Shown in pieces: positions 31,913 through 42,650 of a DNA stretch of 64,000 nucleotides. This DNA comes from Flectonema sp. DT1601 (taxonomy: Eukaryota; Euglenozoa; Diplonemea; Diplonemida; Diplonemidae): positions 1-64,000 of the forward strand of contig OZ025824.1 of assembly GCA_964019425.1 (NCBI GenBank). The letters run 5' to 3'. Position 1 is the stretch's first letter, and each line of letters opens with the position of its first letter. The notes under the pieces are model-generated. The model was not told where the DNA came from. It ran no database searches and saw only the letters and a list, made by a program, of their open reading frames with translations. The translations under genes were made by a program, and so were the position numbers.

Positions 31913-32953
31913 GAATCGAGTTTCACGATGAAGTTGACGCGCTTGCAAAGGAAGCGGCGCACAACAAGAACATCCGACCTGTGCTAGTCAAAGGCACTTA
32001 CTTCTCACGATCATCACATGTTAAGCGCTGCATCAAAAAGGATCTGCTTAACGTGAGTGGTTACACCTGCTACAAACACCTCATCGGAGGCCGTTCCGTT
32101 AAATACCCTCCTGGGATGGAAAGAGCCGACGAGATACGGATAGCGAACTTCCGGACAGGATGTCACCCGCTAATTCAGAACTGGCGCAAGAAAATCGACT
32201 GCCCATTTTGTGGCGAACCGTCCTCACAGGTTCACCTGCTGCAGGGATGTCAATCTCCCAAACTCGACTCTGCCAGGTTCAAAATCCTGGGCTTCTCAAC
32301 ACTGACCGGCAAGTGGGATCGCGATCGAGAACTTATTATTGCCAACGAAATTCCTAACCTTGAAGCTCTCTTCACTTTGGCGTGGCTTCCATCACTCGCG
32401 TTGATCATAAGGTGGATGGAACAAACATCTAACCTTAGACTTTGGAAGTAAAGTAGGTGACATGTAGTCGCCAATATCAATTTGTTATTATTTTTAGTAT
32501 TTTCATCATTATCAATCATCTCCTGGTTGGGTAACTGCACATCACCTTCAGTGTTGTCGCAGTGTCTCTTCCAACACTCCTGTCTCCTTCTTCTCCTATC
32601 CTCCTTATAAATTTCTCTTGAGGGCAGGCCTTCGGGCTGTTCAAGTGGTCTTTGACCACCGCTCTAGTTATATGCTCGATTCTTTGTTTTCCTTATCGAT
32701 GGTAGGAATGGTAACCGAATTAGCTTCATGTGTCCAATTTCAAGGACGCGTGACCACTTATTTTTCCGTTGCCGCTCTTCTTACGTCCTCAGGCGGAGCC
32801 TACCTATGTTTCCCGTGTTTTCCAATTTGTCAGACTTAAACCAAAAGAAAGTATAAAAGAAAGACAAAACATAGAAGTGAAAAGAACAAAAACAAAGAGT
32901 TTGGTAGCACAGAAGAGTGTAACCAAAAAAAAGAAAAGAAAAAAAAAGAAACT
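31913..32953 (+). mobile_element. LINE family A, copy 2, severely 5'-truncated
   Basis: This is a near-identical repeat of 27914-28950. It begins within the end of the RNase H directly after the A-run of the family B element. The frame is open to 32451 and includes the same CPFCGEPSSQVHLLQGC cluster, the same 3' UTR and stem-loop (32645-32659) and an A-rich tail to about 32953. Few differences from copy 1 are visible, so both are recent. Confidence 0.88.
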
Positions 32954-33455
32954 TTCTTTTTTTTTTTTTTTTTTTCATTACTACCTGAAACTGTCTCTTC
33001 TTTTTCTACAGTAACGGGCTGACGCAAAACACGCGTACATTTAATGTGGGTCCAGGGCAATTGCCCACCTCATAAGAGGCCCATTGTTCTTCCTTTCTTT
33101 CCCCCCAAGTTAGTAAGGCAGGTGTAAAATAAAATAATAAAAAGAAATTTATTTATGGGGAGGAATTGTCAATCGTAAGATATGACTTATACTTATCACA
33201 TATGTAAATATGTGGAGAAGGTAAGAACAATAACGAAAAACTTCATGTCGAAGTTGCAGCTCGTCGCAATTTGAATTGACATAGCTGTAGCTGCTATGTG
33301 CTTTTTGGGGATGGCCTGAAAGGTGTGGACTTTCATCTAAGATCTCTCAAAAACTCTCGATCTGTGTTCAATCTATATCGGCCTATCAGTCAATCAACAA
33401 TCAGACCATCCCCATGGTGTAGGTGCTACTTTGGTTAATTTGGAAGCTTGAGAAA
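32954..33455. other. Intergenic DNA between LINE copies
   Basis: I see no gene here. The segment opens with a long T-run directly after the A-tail of the previous LINE. A short inverted repeat (GGGGATGGCCTGA near 33308 and its near-complement TCAGACCATCCCC near 33402) brackets about 80 bp. Confidence 0.5.
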
Positions 33456-36305
33456 TCAAGTCAGTTGTGAGTTTTGAATCACAGTATTGAAAAGTGTGGG
33501 TTGAAGGATAACGTTTTCTTCATTTTCTTTCTTTGTTTCCTGACTCAAATTTTCTTTTTTCTTTTCTTTTTCTGGAAAAACATATCTTCTTGCAGATGAC
33601 ATAAAAAGAAAAACATTCTCTAATCCTTGTACAGTGGAAAGACAATCCTTTAACTCTTCTTGTGTTAGAGAGTCTTTCTGGAGATACATCCTCCTCTCTT
33701 TTCTGTACTTTGAACATTTTGCCAACAGGTGCTCTACAGAGTCTTTTTCTCTGCACCTAGGACATTTCCCTTGTGTTTGTTTACAGTCGCCAATTCTGAG
33801 TTGTGAGGGAAATCAGAATTTCTTCCGCTCTTTCAGTTTCAGATGGGAAAGGACGGGGGTCAAATTTTTCTTTTATTCTGTGTTTTAGTTTAGCTACATG
33901 GGTGCTGTAGTCTATGGGAACTTTTTTTTGTTTTAAAAGGGTTTCTTCATCTTTTTTTAATGAAATGTTTTGGGCTAGTTCGTCTGCTTCTTCGTTTCCG
34001 ACAATACCACAGTGAGAAAAGACATGCTGGAAAATAAACTTTGTTTTGAATTTATTGTTGAAAAATTCAATAAACTGCCAGATGCGGCTTCCTAGTCTCG
34101 TTTTCTGTTTTGTTCCCCCTTTTTCCAGTTCCATCAAGGCACTGGAGGAGTCTGACACAAATAAAACTGACGCATTTTCCGGCGGTTTAAATTCCTTAAA
34201 AAGTAAAACAAAAGCGTTTTTGATCGCCATCATTTCAGCCCTAAAAGAGGTGCAGATTATTCCTGCTTCACTTTTGTTTGTGAGAAATTCATTTCCTTCG
34301 CTGTCTATGATGTACACACCCGCAGCACCGCGTTCTTCAACAACGGCACCATCGGTATATACCTCTAAGACTGGTTCATAATCTTTCCTTATTTCATTAA
34401 GAACAGCTTCACAGGCTTTTTTATTTTTCTTTTTGTCTTTTTTTTTTCTAACATGCATTTCTGGTTTAAAAACATTGAAATCATTTGAAAAACTCCATGG
34501 AGGATGAACGTAAATGGGATATTTCTCAAAACTGAGTGATAGAAGGTTGTGTTCTTTCAGAACATTCATTCCTAAACGAGTAAAAGAATCAATGGGTGTT
34601 GAGGATATTCTTTCAGGTGGAATAAAGACATTTAATAAAGGGGACGTGATTCGCGCCATTTTGGCGAACCATCTACCAGTTTCAAGTCTCAAATGGGTGT
34701 TGATACTTTGTTGTTGTGCCTCAAAAAAGATCTTATCTCTTGTTTCCCTTGTTGGTGGTAAGGCACCTAAAACATAGCACGCACCCCTAAGGTGTAAAGA
34801 GAGAAGCCTGTCCATGTGAATCTTTTTTATACCTAACTTCAGGATAAAAAGCTTCACACGAGTTTGTTATGACAGGTCGAATATACAAATCATACACCTC
34901 ACGCAAAGTTGCAGTACACTGTCCCCATGCTTTTGATGCGACAAGCTTCAGATACCTTAAGCGAAGATTAACTCTTCTACAAATATACGAGATATGCTGT
35001 TTCCAATCGAGCTTGTTATCAAGGATCACCCCAAGAAGCTTGGCGCTATCAACACATGGAACAATATTTTTTGTTAAATTTGAAGTAAAAGTGAAAGGTG
35101 TTTGTAGTGGGGAATTTGGGGAGTAGGGATAATACACAAGTTTTGTTTTGTCAGGCTCATAACTTACTTTTAATTTTAATTCGTTTAGATCCTTTTCAAT
35201 CTCATTAAAGAAATATTTCGTTTTTGCCAAATGATAAGTAAAACCTTTCCCTTCATCATCAACTACAAAAGCAATATCATCCGCATACTTAGCAACCGTA
35301 ATATCTAGTCTTTCTGCGACTTTTTCAATATACAGAGTAAAAAGTAGAGCCGACAAAACTGTTCCTTGTGGAACGCCAGAATAAACATTGTGGTAAGAAC
35401 CTTTTTCATTATTAACAACAACCGCTGCTCTTCGTTTTTTAAGAAAGGCCTGAATCCAGGCTATAAAATGTTTTGGTATTCCAAGATCTACCATCCTTTG
35501 AAGGAGAAGATCATGGTTCACACTATCAAAAGCTTTTTCGATATCAAGAAGAACAAGGGCCGCTGACTTTTTTTGGTGTTTAAGAAATCTAAGTCTGTCC
35601 GTAACATATAGGATGTTTTCCCGGCAAGAACGCGTTTTCCGATAAGAAGTTTGGTTGAAACCAATACCGTCAGTTTTCTTTTCATTCGGTGATTGCATAA
35701 AATACGTAAGACGTTCCTTCACCATTCTTTCCATCAATTTCGCAATAAAAGGGGTGAGAGAGATCATTCTATATGAAGAGGGGAGGTTTGGGGGTTTTCC
35801 TTTTTTTAAAACAGGGATCCAGTGTGTGTCTTTCCAATCACTCGGGACAACAGAATGTTTCCACGAATTGTTAAAAATCTTAAGTAAAATGTTTAGCATT
35901 CTAGGTCCCAAATGGTTAAGAAGAATACCTTGAACGCCATCTGGTGAATTCTTTTCCAGAGCCATTCCTCTCAATTGGATTCTAAGTTCATGTTGTGTAA
36001 ATGGTGTAAAATCAGAAGGGTCTGTTTCTATTTTCTTTGTCTTTGTTTTTTCTTTGATGTTACCAACACGTTGTAAAAATTGATTATTGAAAATTGATGC
36101 TTTTTCCACATCATCTGTAACAAGTTTATCACCACAGGTGATTTCTCGAATTTCTTTAAGTCTTGATCTTCCATCAAGGCCTCTTATGTCTTCAAAAGCT
36201 TCAATAATAGACTTGTCTTTTTTAAGGCTTTTTTTAAACTGTTGATTCTTGGCATCAACGACTGTTTCTTTGAGTTCTTTTTTTAATTTTTTTATTCTTT
36301 TTTTT
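33456..36305 (-). mobile_element. LINE family C, 5'-truncated and frameshifted
   Basis: This is a third LINE type on the minus strand. An RT frame runs 36313-34787 (about 508 codons) with NSPDGVQG, YRMISLTP, LLDIEKAFDS, GVPQGTVLSALL and YADD blocks. The frame changes in an A-run near 34830. The RNase H continues in 34857-33781 (VYTDGAVVEERGAAG, FRAEMMAIKNA, FVSDSSSALMEL, HCGIVGNEEADELA). A second frame change near 33785 leads to a CCHC cluster (CPRCREKDSVEHLLAKC) that continues to about 33650. There is no endonuclease and the 5' end stops at the T-run before the SINE. It is a dead copy with at least two frameshifts, visibly different from families A and B. The 3' boundary near 33456 is approximate. 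Confidence 0.82.
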
Positions 36306-36313
36306 TTTTTCAT

Positions 36314-36551
36314 TTGGGCCAGTTATGGCGCAGTGGTGAGTGGGTTGGCCCTCCACTCGGACGATCTTCGGTTCGATTCCGCCACTGAGCTAATTTGGGA
36401 CAGCCACAGGCGAAAGCCGCCGGTACCGAACTGGTCATTGGCCAGGCCCCTCTTCACGGACTGGAAGTCCCTCCAGGGTATGTTGAAAATCTAAAGACCA
36501 CACCTATATGGCGTCCACTGTAGCGGGTGGGTGAAAGGTTTTTTTTTTTGT
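36314..36551 (+). mobile_element. tRNA-derived SINE
   Basis: The tRNA-like head has a good A-box (TGGCGCAGTGGTGAGTGG, about 36326) and a perfect B-box (GGTTCGATTCC, about 36370), then a body of about 160 bp and a T-run at about 36539-36551. The body shares the CTCCAGGGTA motif with the SINE-like elements at 16493 and 25790, hinting at one SINE superfamily. It lies between LINE-C (minus) and the 3' end of LINE-D (minus). Confidence 0.75.
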
Positions 36552-36822
36552 GTGCACCACGACCCGTGAGTCTGCGATGCTGATTGCGCTGTTAGGCGCG
36601 GTTGTTCTTTTTCTTTCTTTCTTTCTTACTTTCTTTGTTTTGGGGGTTGGGGGTGGGGATCCCGTAGGCTTCGTATCTCCTTTCTTTGTTTTGATAACTT
36701 AAAACTAATACTACAGAGTAAATTGTCCACTTGGACGTCTTCGGATGTGTTGCTAAATTGCCATCAGTACTTCCTAGTCTTGTAGGCTGCGGTCTTGATC
36801 TTGACATTTGTCGATTATAAGA

Positions 36823-39800
36823 TTACCTTCCTGTTAATACTGCTAGTTCGTCCAAGGCAGTGACAAAGTTTAACATCCTTCGTTGGTTATTCGGTAAGTA
36901 ACAGTCTTCTAGAGAACATGGTTCTTCTCCTTCTTCGTTTATCATAGGATCGATGTACTTGTCTCTTAAGAATTCCACGCACCAGTGTTCACATAATAAG
37001 GCCACATGATGTGGTGTTGCCCTTGCATCTTTACAGAAAATGCATTTCTCATTTTGTCCCTTGAGTTTCAAGGATCTGCAGTGTCCCACTCTAAAGCGTG
37101 ACATGATCACTTCTTCCGGTCTGGTGAGCTCATCAATGTATGGAGGGTGCCTTACCTCTCCTGGCCCTAACCAGTTCTCCCGTTTTCTCCGCTTGTGGAA
37201 GGTCATCATCGTTCCCATATCAAGTTGAGCGGGTAGTTGTTTAATAATTACATCCTTATAAGGTGGATCATCCTTCAGGCCTGCTGCATACTTCGCAAGC
37301 TGGTCTGCTACTTCATTGTATCGTACATTTCTGTGCGCTGGCACATACTGTACGTTAATTTGAACACCCTTCCTCTCTAGCTTCATAGCTAACTTCCAGA
37401 TGTCTTTATTCATTGGGGACCTTTGTTTGTATGGTCCTTGTTCCAATGCCTGCATGACTGACATCGAATCAGTCAACAGGTGCGTCGTTGCTGTTGGACA
37501 TTCTTGTTCCTCCTTCGCTGCTTGAACAAGATTCTCCATCGCCAATTTTACAGCGATCTGTTCAGTCCTGTAGGAGGAACCCGCCACCGGTATTTTGTAT
37601 CCAAGTAGACACGTCTTGCCTTTGTCTACTATAACCACAGCAGCAGCTGCATTCGTCATGTAGGTCTTAGACTTGTGTCTTATCGACCCATCCGTGTAAA
37701 CTCTCGTGTCTTGAGCAGGTAAGTCTGCTTCACTCCGTTTCGCCTCGACTTTGTCACCTGGGTAAGTGAACTTCATCGCATTAGTTTCTTTCCACGGTGG
37801 TAGCGTGTAGTGCTCCGGATTTACTTCTTGGCTTATGATACTTCTGTTTATGTCAAGACCAGGGATCCCAGATACATAGTAATTCCAGACAGTCCATCCC
37901 CATATCGTTTTTGGTGGGTTCTCTTCCATTCTTTTTGTTTTTGTCAGTTCATGTGCTGGTAGGTGTGGACTGAGCTTGAATCGTTCATATGTTCTGCACA
38001 TCTTGTATTGGATGTGTTCCTTTAGTCGTGGAGTGTCTGCCTCTTCGTACAGTCTTGTTAATTCTGTGCTCCGCAGGCATCCAGTGACCAGCCTCACTGT
38101 TCTGTTTATAATTAATTCCAGTTGCTGGAGAAAGTTGCTTGTTAGTACCCAAGCAAAGCTCTCAACACCATAAAGGATCCTTGCTAGGACCACCGTCACT
38201 AAGATGCTAATCAGCGTTCTCTTCCTACAGCCTATCCGGGTAAGTCTAGTCAGTAAGCCAAGACCTCTGGATGCAGCTATCATCATTTTCCCCATCTGTG
38301 ACTCAAATGTCAGGTTCTCGTCATAGTGTACTCCCAGGTATCTTACAACTTTCGTCTTATGTACTTTCCGTCCAGTTGCAAGTGCGAATCCGTGAAGTCC
38401 TGGCCCCACTGTTTCCAACATCTTATCTATTTCCCCCCGATTGTGAACTTTCTTTAGTTGGGGGAAGCGCTGAGCATTCATCTTTAGTGTTTTTATTACT
38501 GTTGGTTTGTTCGGCAGCTTTGTCTTTATTCTATGTGGCGGCACCACGTACAAGTGAGTGACAGCATAGTCTTCCTTCTTTTCTACTGTTGTTGTGCCAT
38601 CGTCTTTCACAAGGTTTCTTATCTGTTCTGCTGTGGCCACAACATATTTAAAAGTATGCTCTTCAGAGTACACCACAACTGGGGACTTGTCCTGCATTCT
38701 GTTCGGCTTCACATGAATGTATTCAGTTTTGCCAGGGTTCTTATTAATTTTTATTTGGGAGTCTAATGCCCATTCCTCAAAGATTCGTACCGCTTCATTG
38801 ACTCGATCCTCCAGACGGTTGATGGTATCGGATGCGATAACTATCCCAACATCGTCAGCAAAGACGGTTGGCTCAAACTTCTCCAGTTTCTCTATTAAAT
38901 CGTTTATAAATATCGAAAAGAGCTGGGGGCCCAGCACGCTTCCTTGTGGTACACCCACTTGTATGTTTTGGAAATTACCTTTTGTTCCGTTCACCCTCGT
39001 TGTGATTTTTCTTCCGGTCAGATAGTTTTGTACCCACCTCAGATACCTTGTTGGTAACCCTGCGGTCATCATCTTGTCCATAAGAGTTTTTGGCTGTACC
39101 GCGTCAAATGCCTTTTGTAGATCAAAGGTGATTAGTATTGCTTCCTTTCCCCTGTCCCTAGCACTGAGAAGCCGGTCAGTTACGATGCATAGGTTTTCTG
39201 TAGCATCTCGTCCGCGTTTGTAGGCCGCCTGTCTTGGGTTCATCGTCTTATTTAATAAATGATGCATGCGTTCAACGATCATCCTCTCAAAGAGCTTCGC
39301 AATAGAAGAGGTGAGTGTTATCGGTCTATAAGAAAGAACTTGCTTTTTGTCCTTATCTGGTTTTAATATGGGTATGACCATACCGCTTTTCCAGCACCTT
39401 GGTACAGCTGATCGTTGCCATGACAGGTTAAACAGTCGCAACAGTTGTTTGAGAAAGGCTTCCGGCAGTTGTTTGATCATAGAATTCCAGATCTTGTCGG
39501 GTCCCGGTGCTTTCTTTTCCTTCGTTTTTGTGAGCTGTCTCACCAGTTCCGACATCCCAAATTCCTCATCATTTTCATCCGGTCGTTCCGAAATTGTCTC
39601 CATTTCCCCATCTTTCGGGAATTGGTTTGCGTACGTTTCAGTAAAAGCATTTGCTATTTCCTGTGAATCAGTTAATTCCCTCCCTTTGTGTGTTATGTTA
39701 CTGATCGCATGATCGATCGTTCTACCTTCTAGCTGTTTGACTTTCCGAAAGGCCCACCGATAATCTTTTCCCGACATATCACATTCGATAATGTTCTGTT

Positions 39801-40743
39801 TTACCTTTCGGATTCCTTCTGCTATAGCATCCGTAGTTGTTTTATCCGGATCCGTCTCAGTCATTAACTCCTCAAGTTCAGGGTCCCTCACTGTGAAGGC
39901 ACCACCTACTTCTTTGTTATATCCTGGTATGGCCCTTCCCGCTGCCTTTAATATTTCATTGTTTATTCTTGCTCCCAGTTTTTGGACTGTTTTTATATGT
40001 TCCAGCTTGGGTGCTGCAGCTTGCAATATTCTTCTGTAGTATTCCCAGTCGGCACAGTGCCATTTCCATTTCCAATTGTAAGTTTTCTGATGTTGCTCTT
40101 GAGTCTTTATTTCTTCGATGATTATTTTGAGTGGCTGATGGTCGCTACCCCACCCTCTCATAATTTTAACTTCTGCTTCCATCGTGTTGTCCAAGGCTAC
40201 AATGTCTGGGGATGTCAGGCTTAGCGGTCTCGTGTGTTGTTGAGGGTTGTTAATAACTTTCATTGCAGCTTCCAGTGACCAATTATAGAAGCTTATACCA
40301 GTAGTGTTCTTATTTCCATTAGACCATGTCGGATGGTGTCCATTTATATCACCTGCAATTAATGTGCCGAGTTCTGATTTAATCTTCCAGGTTGTTGCCT
40401 TGATTTCAGGCGGGTGGTAAACATTATGTATTATAAGAGGTGGATTAGACTGTAATTCTACTGATAGTATCTCAGTTTGGTCAAATGAGATGTCGTTGAG
40501 TTTAGTAATCGCATTTTTAAGATCATTCCTTACCAATGTAATGAGCCCACGATGTCCCATCTTGGTGGTGCTGTCTCTTCTGTAAGTTTTGTACCCGTCA
40601 ACAGAGAAGGGCTTGTCATCGGTTAACCATGTTTCTTGTAGTAGTATTATTTCAGGTTTTTCTTCTTTGAGAGCCCAATTCAGTTTGAAGTAGTTTTCTG
40701 GTTTCAGAACTGAGCGAATGTTATTTGACCAAATCACAATCAT
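36823..40743 (-). CDS. LINE-D ORF2: endonuclease-RT-RNase H
   Basis: This 1306-residue polyprotein is intact. The AP-like endonuclease covers residues 1-210, with Glu37 in LLQETW, GDINGHHPTW at 131-140 and SDH at 200-202. The RT lies at about 400-700, with KAPGPDKIW near 411, YRPITLTS at 472-479, FDLQKAFDAV near 540, GVPQGSVLGP at 597-606 and catalytic FADD at 628-631. An RNase H follows, with VYTDGSIRH, YRTEQIAVKLA, LLTDSMSVMQAL and VPAHRNVRYNEVADQLA. A C-terminal CCHC cluster is visible (CIFCKDARATPHHVALLCEHW region). This is the enzyme set for target-primed reverse transcription. Confidence 0.92.
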   Translation of the reverse strand: MIVIWSNNIRSVLKPENYFKLNWALKEEKPEIILLQETWLTDDKPFSVDGYKTYRRDSTTKMGHRGLITLVRNDLKNAITKLNDISFDQTEILSVELQSNPPLIIHNVYHPPEIKATTWKIKSELGTLIAGDINGHHPTWSNGNKNTTGISFYNWSLEAAMKVINNPQQHTRPLSLTSPDIVALDNTMEAEVKIMRGWGSDHQPLKIIIEEIKTQEQHQKTYNWKWKWHCADWEYYRRILQAAAPKLEHIKTVQKLGARINNEILKAAGRAIPGYNKEVGGAFTVRDPELEELMTETDPDKTTTDAIAEGIRKVKQNIIECDMSGKDYRWAFRKVKQLEGRTIDHAISNITHKGRELTDSQEIANAFTETYANQFPKDGEMETISERPDENDEEFGMSELVRQLTKTKEKKAPGPDKIWNSMIKQLPEAFLKQLLRLFNLSWQRSAVPRCWKSGMVIPILKPDKDKKQVLSYRPITLTSSIAKLFERMIVERMHHLLNKTMNPRQAAYKRGRDATENLCIVTDRLLSARDRGKEAILITFDLQKAFDAVQPKTLMDKMMTAGLPTRYLRWVQNYLTGRKITTRVNGTKGNFQNIQVGVPQGSVLGPQLFSIFINDLIEKLEKFEPTVFADDVGIVIASDTINRLEDRVNEAVRIFEEWALDSQIKINKNPGKTEYIHVKPNRMQDKSPVVVYSEEHTFKYVVATAEQIRNLVKDDGTTTVEKKEDYAVTHLYVVPPHRIKTKLPNKPTVIKTLKMNAQRFPQLKKVHNRGEIDKMLETVGPGLHGFALATGRKVHKTKVVRYLGVHYDENLTFESQMGKMMIAASRGLGLLTRLTRIGCRKRTLISILVTVVLARILYGVESFAWVLTSNFLQQLELIINRTVRLVTGCLRSTELTRLYEEADTPRLKEHIQYKMCRTYERFKLSPHLPAHELTKTKRMEENPPKTIWGWTVWNYYVSGIPGLDINRSIISQEVNPEHYTLPPWKETNAMKFTYPGDKVEAKRSEADLPAQDTRVYTDGSIRHKSKTYMTNAAAAVVIVDKGKTCLLGYKIPVAGSSYRTEQIAVKLAMENLVQAAKEEQECPTATTHLLTDSMSVMQALEQGPYKQRSPMNKDIWKLAMKLERKGVQINVQYVPAHRNVRYNEVADQLAKYAAGLKDDPPYKDVIIKQLPAQLDMGTMMTFHKRRKRENWLGPGEVRHPPYIDELTRPEEVIMSRFRVGHCRSLKLKGQNEKCIFCKDARATPHHVALLCEHWCVEFLRDKYIDPMINEEGEEPCSLEDCYLPNNQRRMLNFVTALDELAVLTGR

Positions 40744-42569
40744 GATTGGCCAGTGTTGTTGTTTCTATTCGTACTTGTTGTTCGACCGAGACCAATAGTG
40801 GCTTCCATCCGCTTCACCGATTCTACCAGACTTGTGATGGCTATGGCCATGTTGTTGTAGTTCTTTTCGTTTTTATTAGCGGCCTCCGTCAGGGTTGCGA
40901 CCACCTTCGTTAGATTGTAGAGTCCCTCCTCTAATCTTTTCTGCAGATCTGTAACATCATTCTTAAGTTGTGCCATCATGTTGTCAGTCTTTTCTCTGAG
41001 TTCCTTAACACTGCTCTCAGAGTTTTGTACTTCAGTTGTTGGATTTTTCGGAGTCGGTAACGTCTTTTTGACTGCGGCTGCATACGAAGTCTTGGCCTCG
41101 CGGTATTTCACAACGACGGGTTTCTTCACTTCCACTTCCACACTTTCTAATTTTTCAATTAGGATGACTACCTCACCACATTGGACAAGTTTCGTTTCCG
41201 GCTTCTTGTCCAACGCGATGATGAAGTCACCCCGATCCATCCTTACAAATTTAGACCTCAGTCCCAACTGCGATAGAATATTCTGGAGCCTGTTGCCCCA
41301 GCTGTAAGGCGCTCCGCTGAGACGGTGTAGCCCTTCGCCGTATACAGTGCTGGCGTACTTCCCAGCTCCCTTCCTTACTTTGTCGACGTCCTTTGTTTTA
41401 ATCACTCTCAACCCTATTTTGCCGTGGCTGATGGTGAGTCCGTAACAGAGGTCTTGTTGGGCTTTCAGAATGCCAACTGCCTCATCATTCGTCGTCTTGC
41501 GGTCCAGCCACACGGTACTGTACTTGGTTGCTGACTGTCCCAGCGTTTGTTTGATTCGGAAGTAGACCTTGTCTGTTCCCGAGTTCTTCAGTAACTTTAC
41601 TGCTGAGTCTACATCCGTTGGCAGGATTGTTAACTCCGCAAAGTCTCCCTCCACTGATCTGTACGATCTTTGATCCACCCTTCCGTGTTGTGCAACAACC
41701 GCTTTTATCATGGCTGTTACTGCTGAGGGGCTTTCCACCTGCGCCTTGGAGATGTCCTTCTTTGTCATCCAGGCTATCAGTTCATGTGTCTCCGGTGGGT
41801 TGACCTTTTTGGCGATGGTCAATGTTGGTCTGTGGGTCGTGCCTGACATTGTAACGAACCACCAGCTTCTAATTTTTAATTGTCCATCGAATTGGACTGG
41901 CGTCTGAATCTGACTGCAGTCAGTTGCGCGTTGTAGGGCACGTTTTGGAGGTGGTCGTGTGAACACTATCGTCAGTTGTTGCGTTTTGCTAGCCTTTTCG
42001 AAGTAGTCTTCGTCCAGGTTTCTTCCTTGTTGAGATAATGCAAGTATAATGCCGTTGGTCTTGCTGTTGAGGTCATCAGTTGGCTGGAGTATTTTGCATT
42101 TAAAATGCTCCTTGTTAAACTTTGGTGGTGGTCCATTCATCATCACCGTCGATCTTCTTTGTGCCTCTTTGATTTGAGGGCTTGATTGGGGTGCCTCATT
42201 TGATGGAGGGCTTTGTTTTGTTTTTAAAACACTTCCTTGTGCCTCTATGTTTTGAGGGCTTATTTGAATTGCCTCTTTGTTTTGAGGGCTTGTCTTTGTT
42301 TGAATTGCCTCCTTGTTTTGAGGGCTTGCTTGAAATGCTGCTGGAGGTCCTACTGCGGTCACCTCTACTGAGATTCCTTCTGGCACTTCTGGAGAGTCCA
42401 TCTCCATTTCTTCCTGTTGCTGGGACTCTATCTCCTGCTGAGACCCCTCTTCTTCTTCCCGGATCTCATTTCTGGCTTGTTCCCTCATCATCTTCGCCTC
42501 TTTCCTTTCTCTTTCTCTCCTTTCCGCTGCCCTTCTATCTTGCGGACGCATTGCTTTCTTACCAGCCAT
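40740..42569 (-). CDS. LINE-D ORF1 protein
   Basis: This is a 609-residue ORF1 protein. I place the start at the ATG at 42569 because the longer open frame upstream runs through a homopolymer and the tRNA gene. The N-terminus is highly charged (RRAAERRERERKEAK) and likely coiled-coil. A short repeat of SPQNKEAIQ type follows at about residues 95-135. The central part may be a nucleic-acid-binding fold. A C-terminal stretch (about residues 530-590) looks coiled-coil. No CCHC knuckle is seen. In such LINEs ORF1 packages the RNA. Its stop overlaps the ORF2 start. Confidence 0.8.
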   Translation of the reverse strand: MAGKKAMRPQDRRAAERRERERKEAKMMREQARNEIREEEEGSQQEIESQQQEEMEMDSPEVPEGISVEVTAVGPPAAFQASPQNKEAIQTKTSPQNKEAIQISPQNIEAQGSVLKTKQSPPSNEAPQSSPQIKEAQRRSTVMMNGPPPKFNKEHFKCKILQPTDDLNSKTNGIILALSQQGRNLDEDYFEKASKTQQLTIVFTRPPPKRALQRATDCSQIQTPVQFDGQLKIRSWWFVTMSGTTHRPTLTIAKKVNPPETHELIAWMTKKDISKAQVESPSAVTAMIKAVVAQHGRVDQRSYRSVEGDFAELTILPTDVDSAVKLLKNSGTDKVYFRIKQTLGQSATKYSTVWLDRKTTNDEAVGILKAQQDLCYGLTISHGKIGLRVIKTKDVDKVRKGAGKYASTVYGEGLHRLSGAPYSWGNRLQNILSQLGLRSKFVRMDRGDFIIALDKKPETKLVQCGEVVILIEKLESVEVEVKKPVVVKYREAKTSYAAAVKKTLPTPKNPTTEVQNSESSVKELREKTDNMMAQLKNDVTDLQKRLEEGLYNLTKVVATLTEAANKNEKNYNNMAIAITSLVESVKRMEATIGLGRTTSTNRNNNTGQS

Positions 42570-42650
42570 TTTATTTTTTTTTTTAAAAGGTCTGCTAAGG
42601 GGGTTGACTAAAAAAAAAAAAAAAAAAAAAAAAATTTCATTACTTCGACA

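Larger units (their letters stand above)
36600..42612 (-). mobile_element. LINE family D, apparently full-length
   Basis: This two-ORF non-LTR retrotransposon of about 6.0 kb on the minus strand has no visible break. A short leader follows a T-run (minus strand) next to the tRNA-Ala gene. ORF1 (42569-40740) and ORF2 (40743-36823) overlap by four bases in ATGA. The 3' UTR of about 200 bp ends in a GAAAG-rich tail near 36600-36635. ORF2 contains an AP-type endonuclease, RT, RNase H and a CCHC cluster, placing it in the I/R1-like group of RNase H-bearing LINEs. It could be an active copy (inference). No target-site duplication is obvious by eye. Confidence 0.88.

Noticed and set aside
38271-42611. 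Plus-strand frames rich in L, F and S under the LINE-D ORFs
   Set aside because: They are antisense shadows of intact LINE ORFs with no domain of their own.
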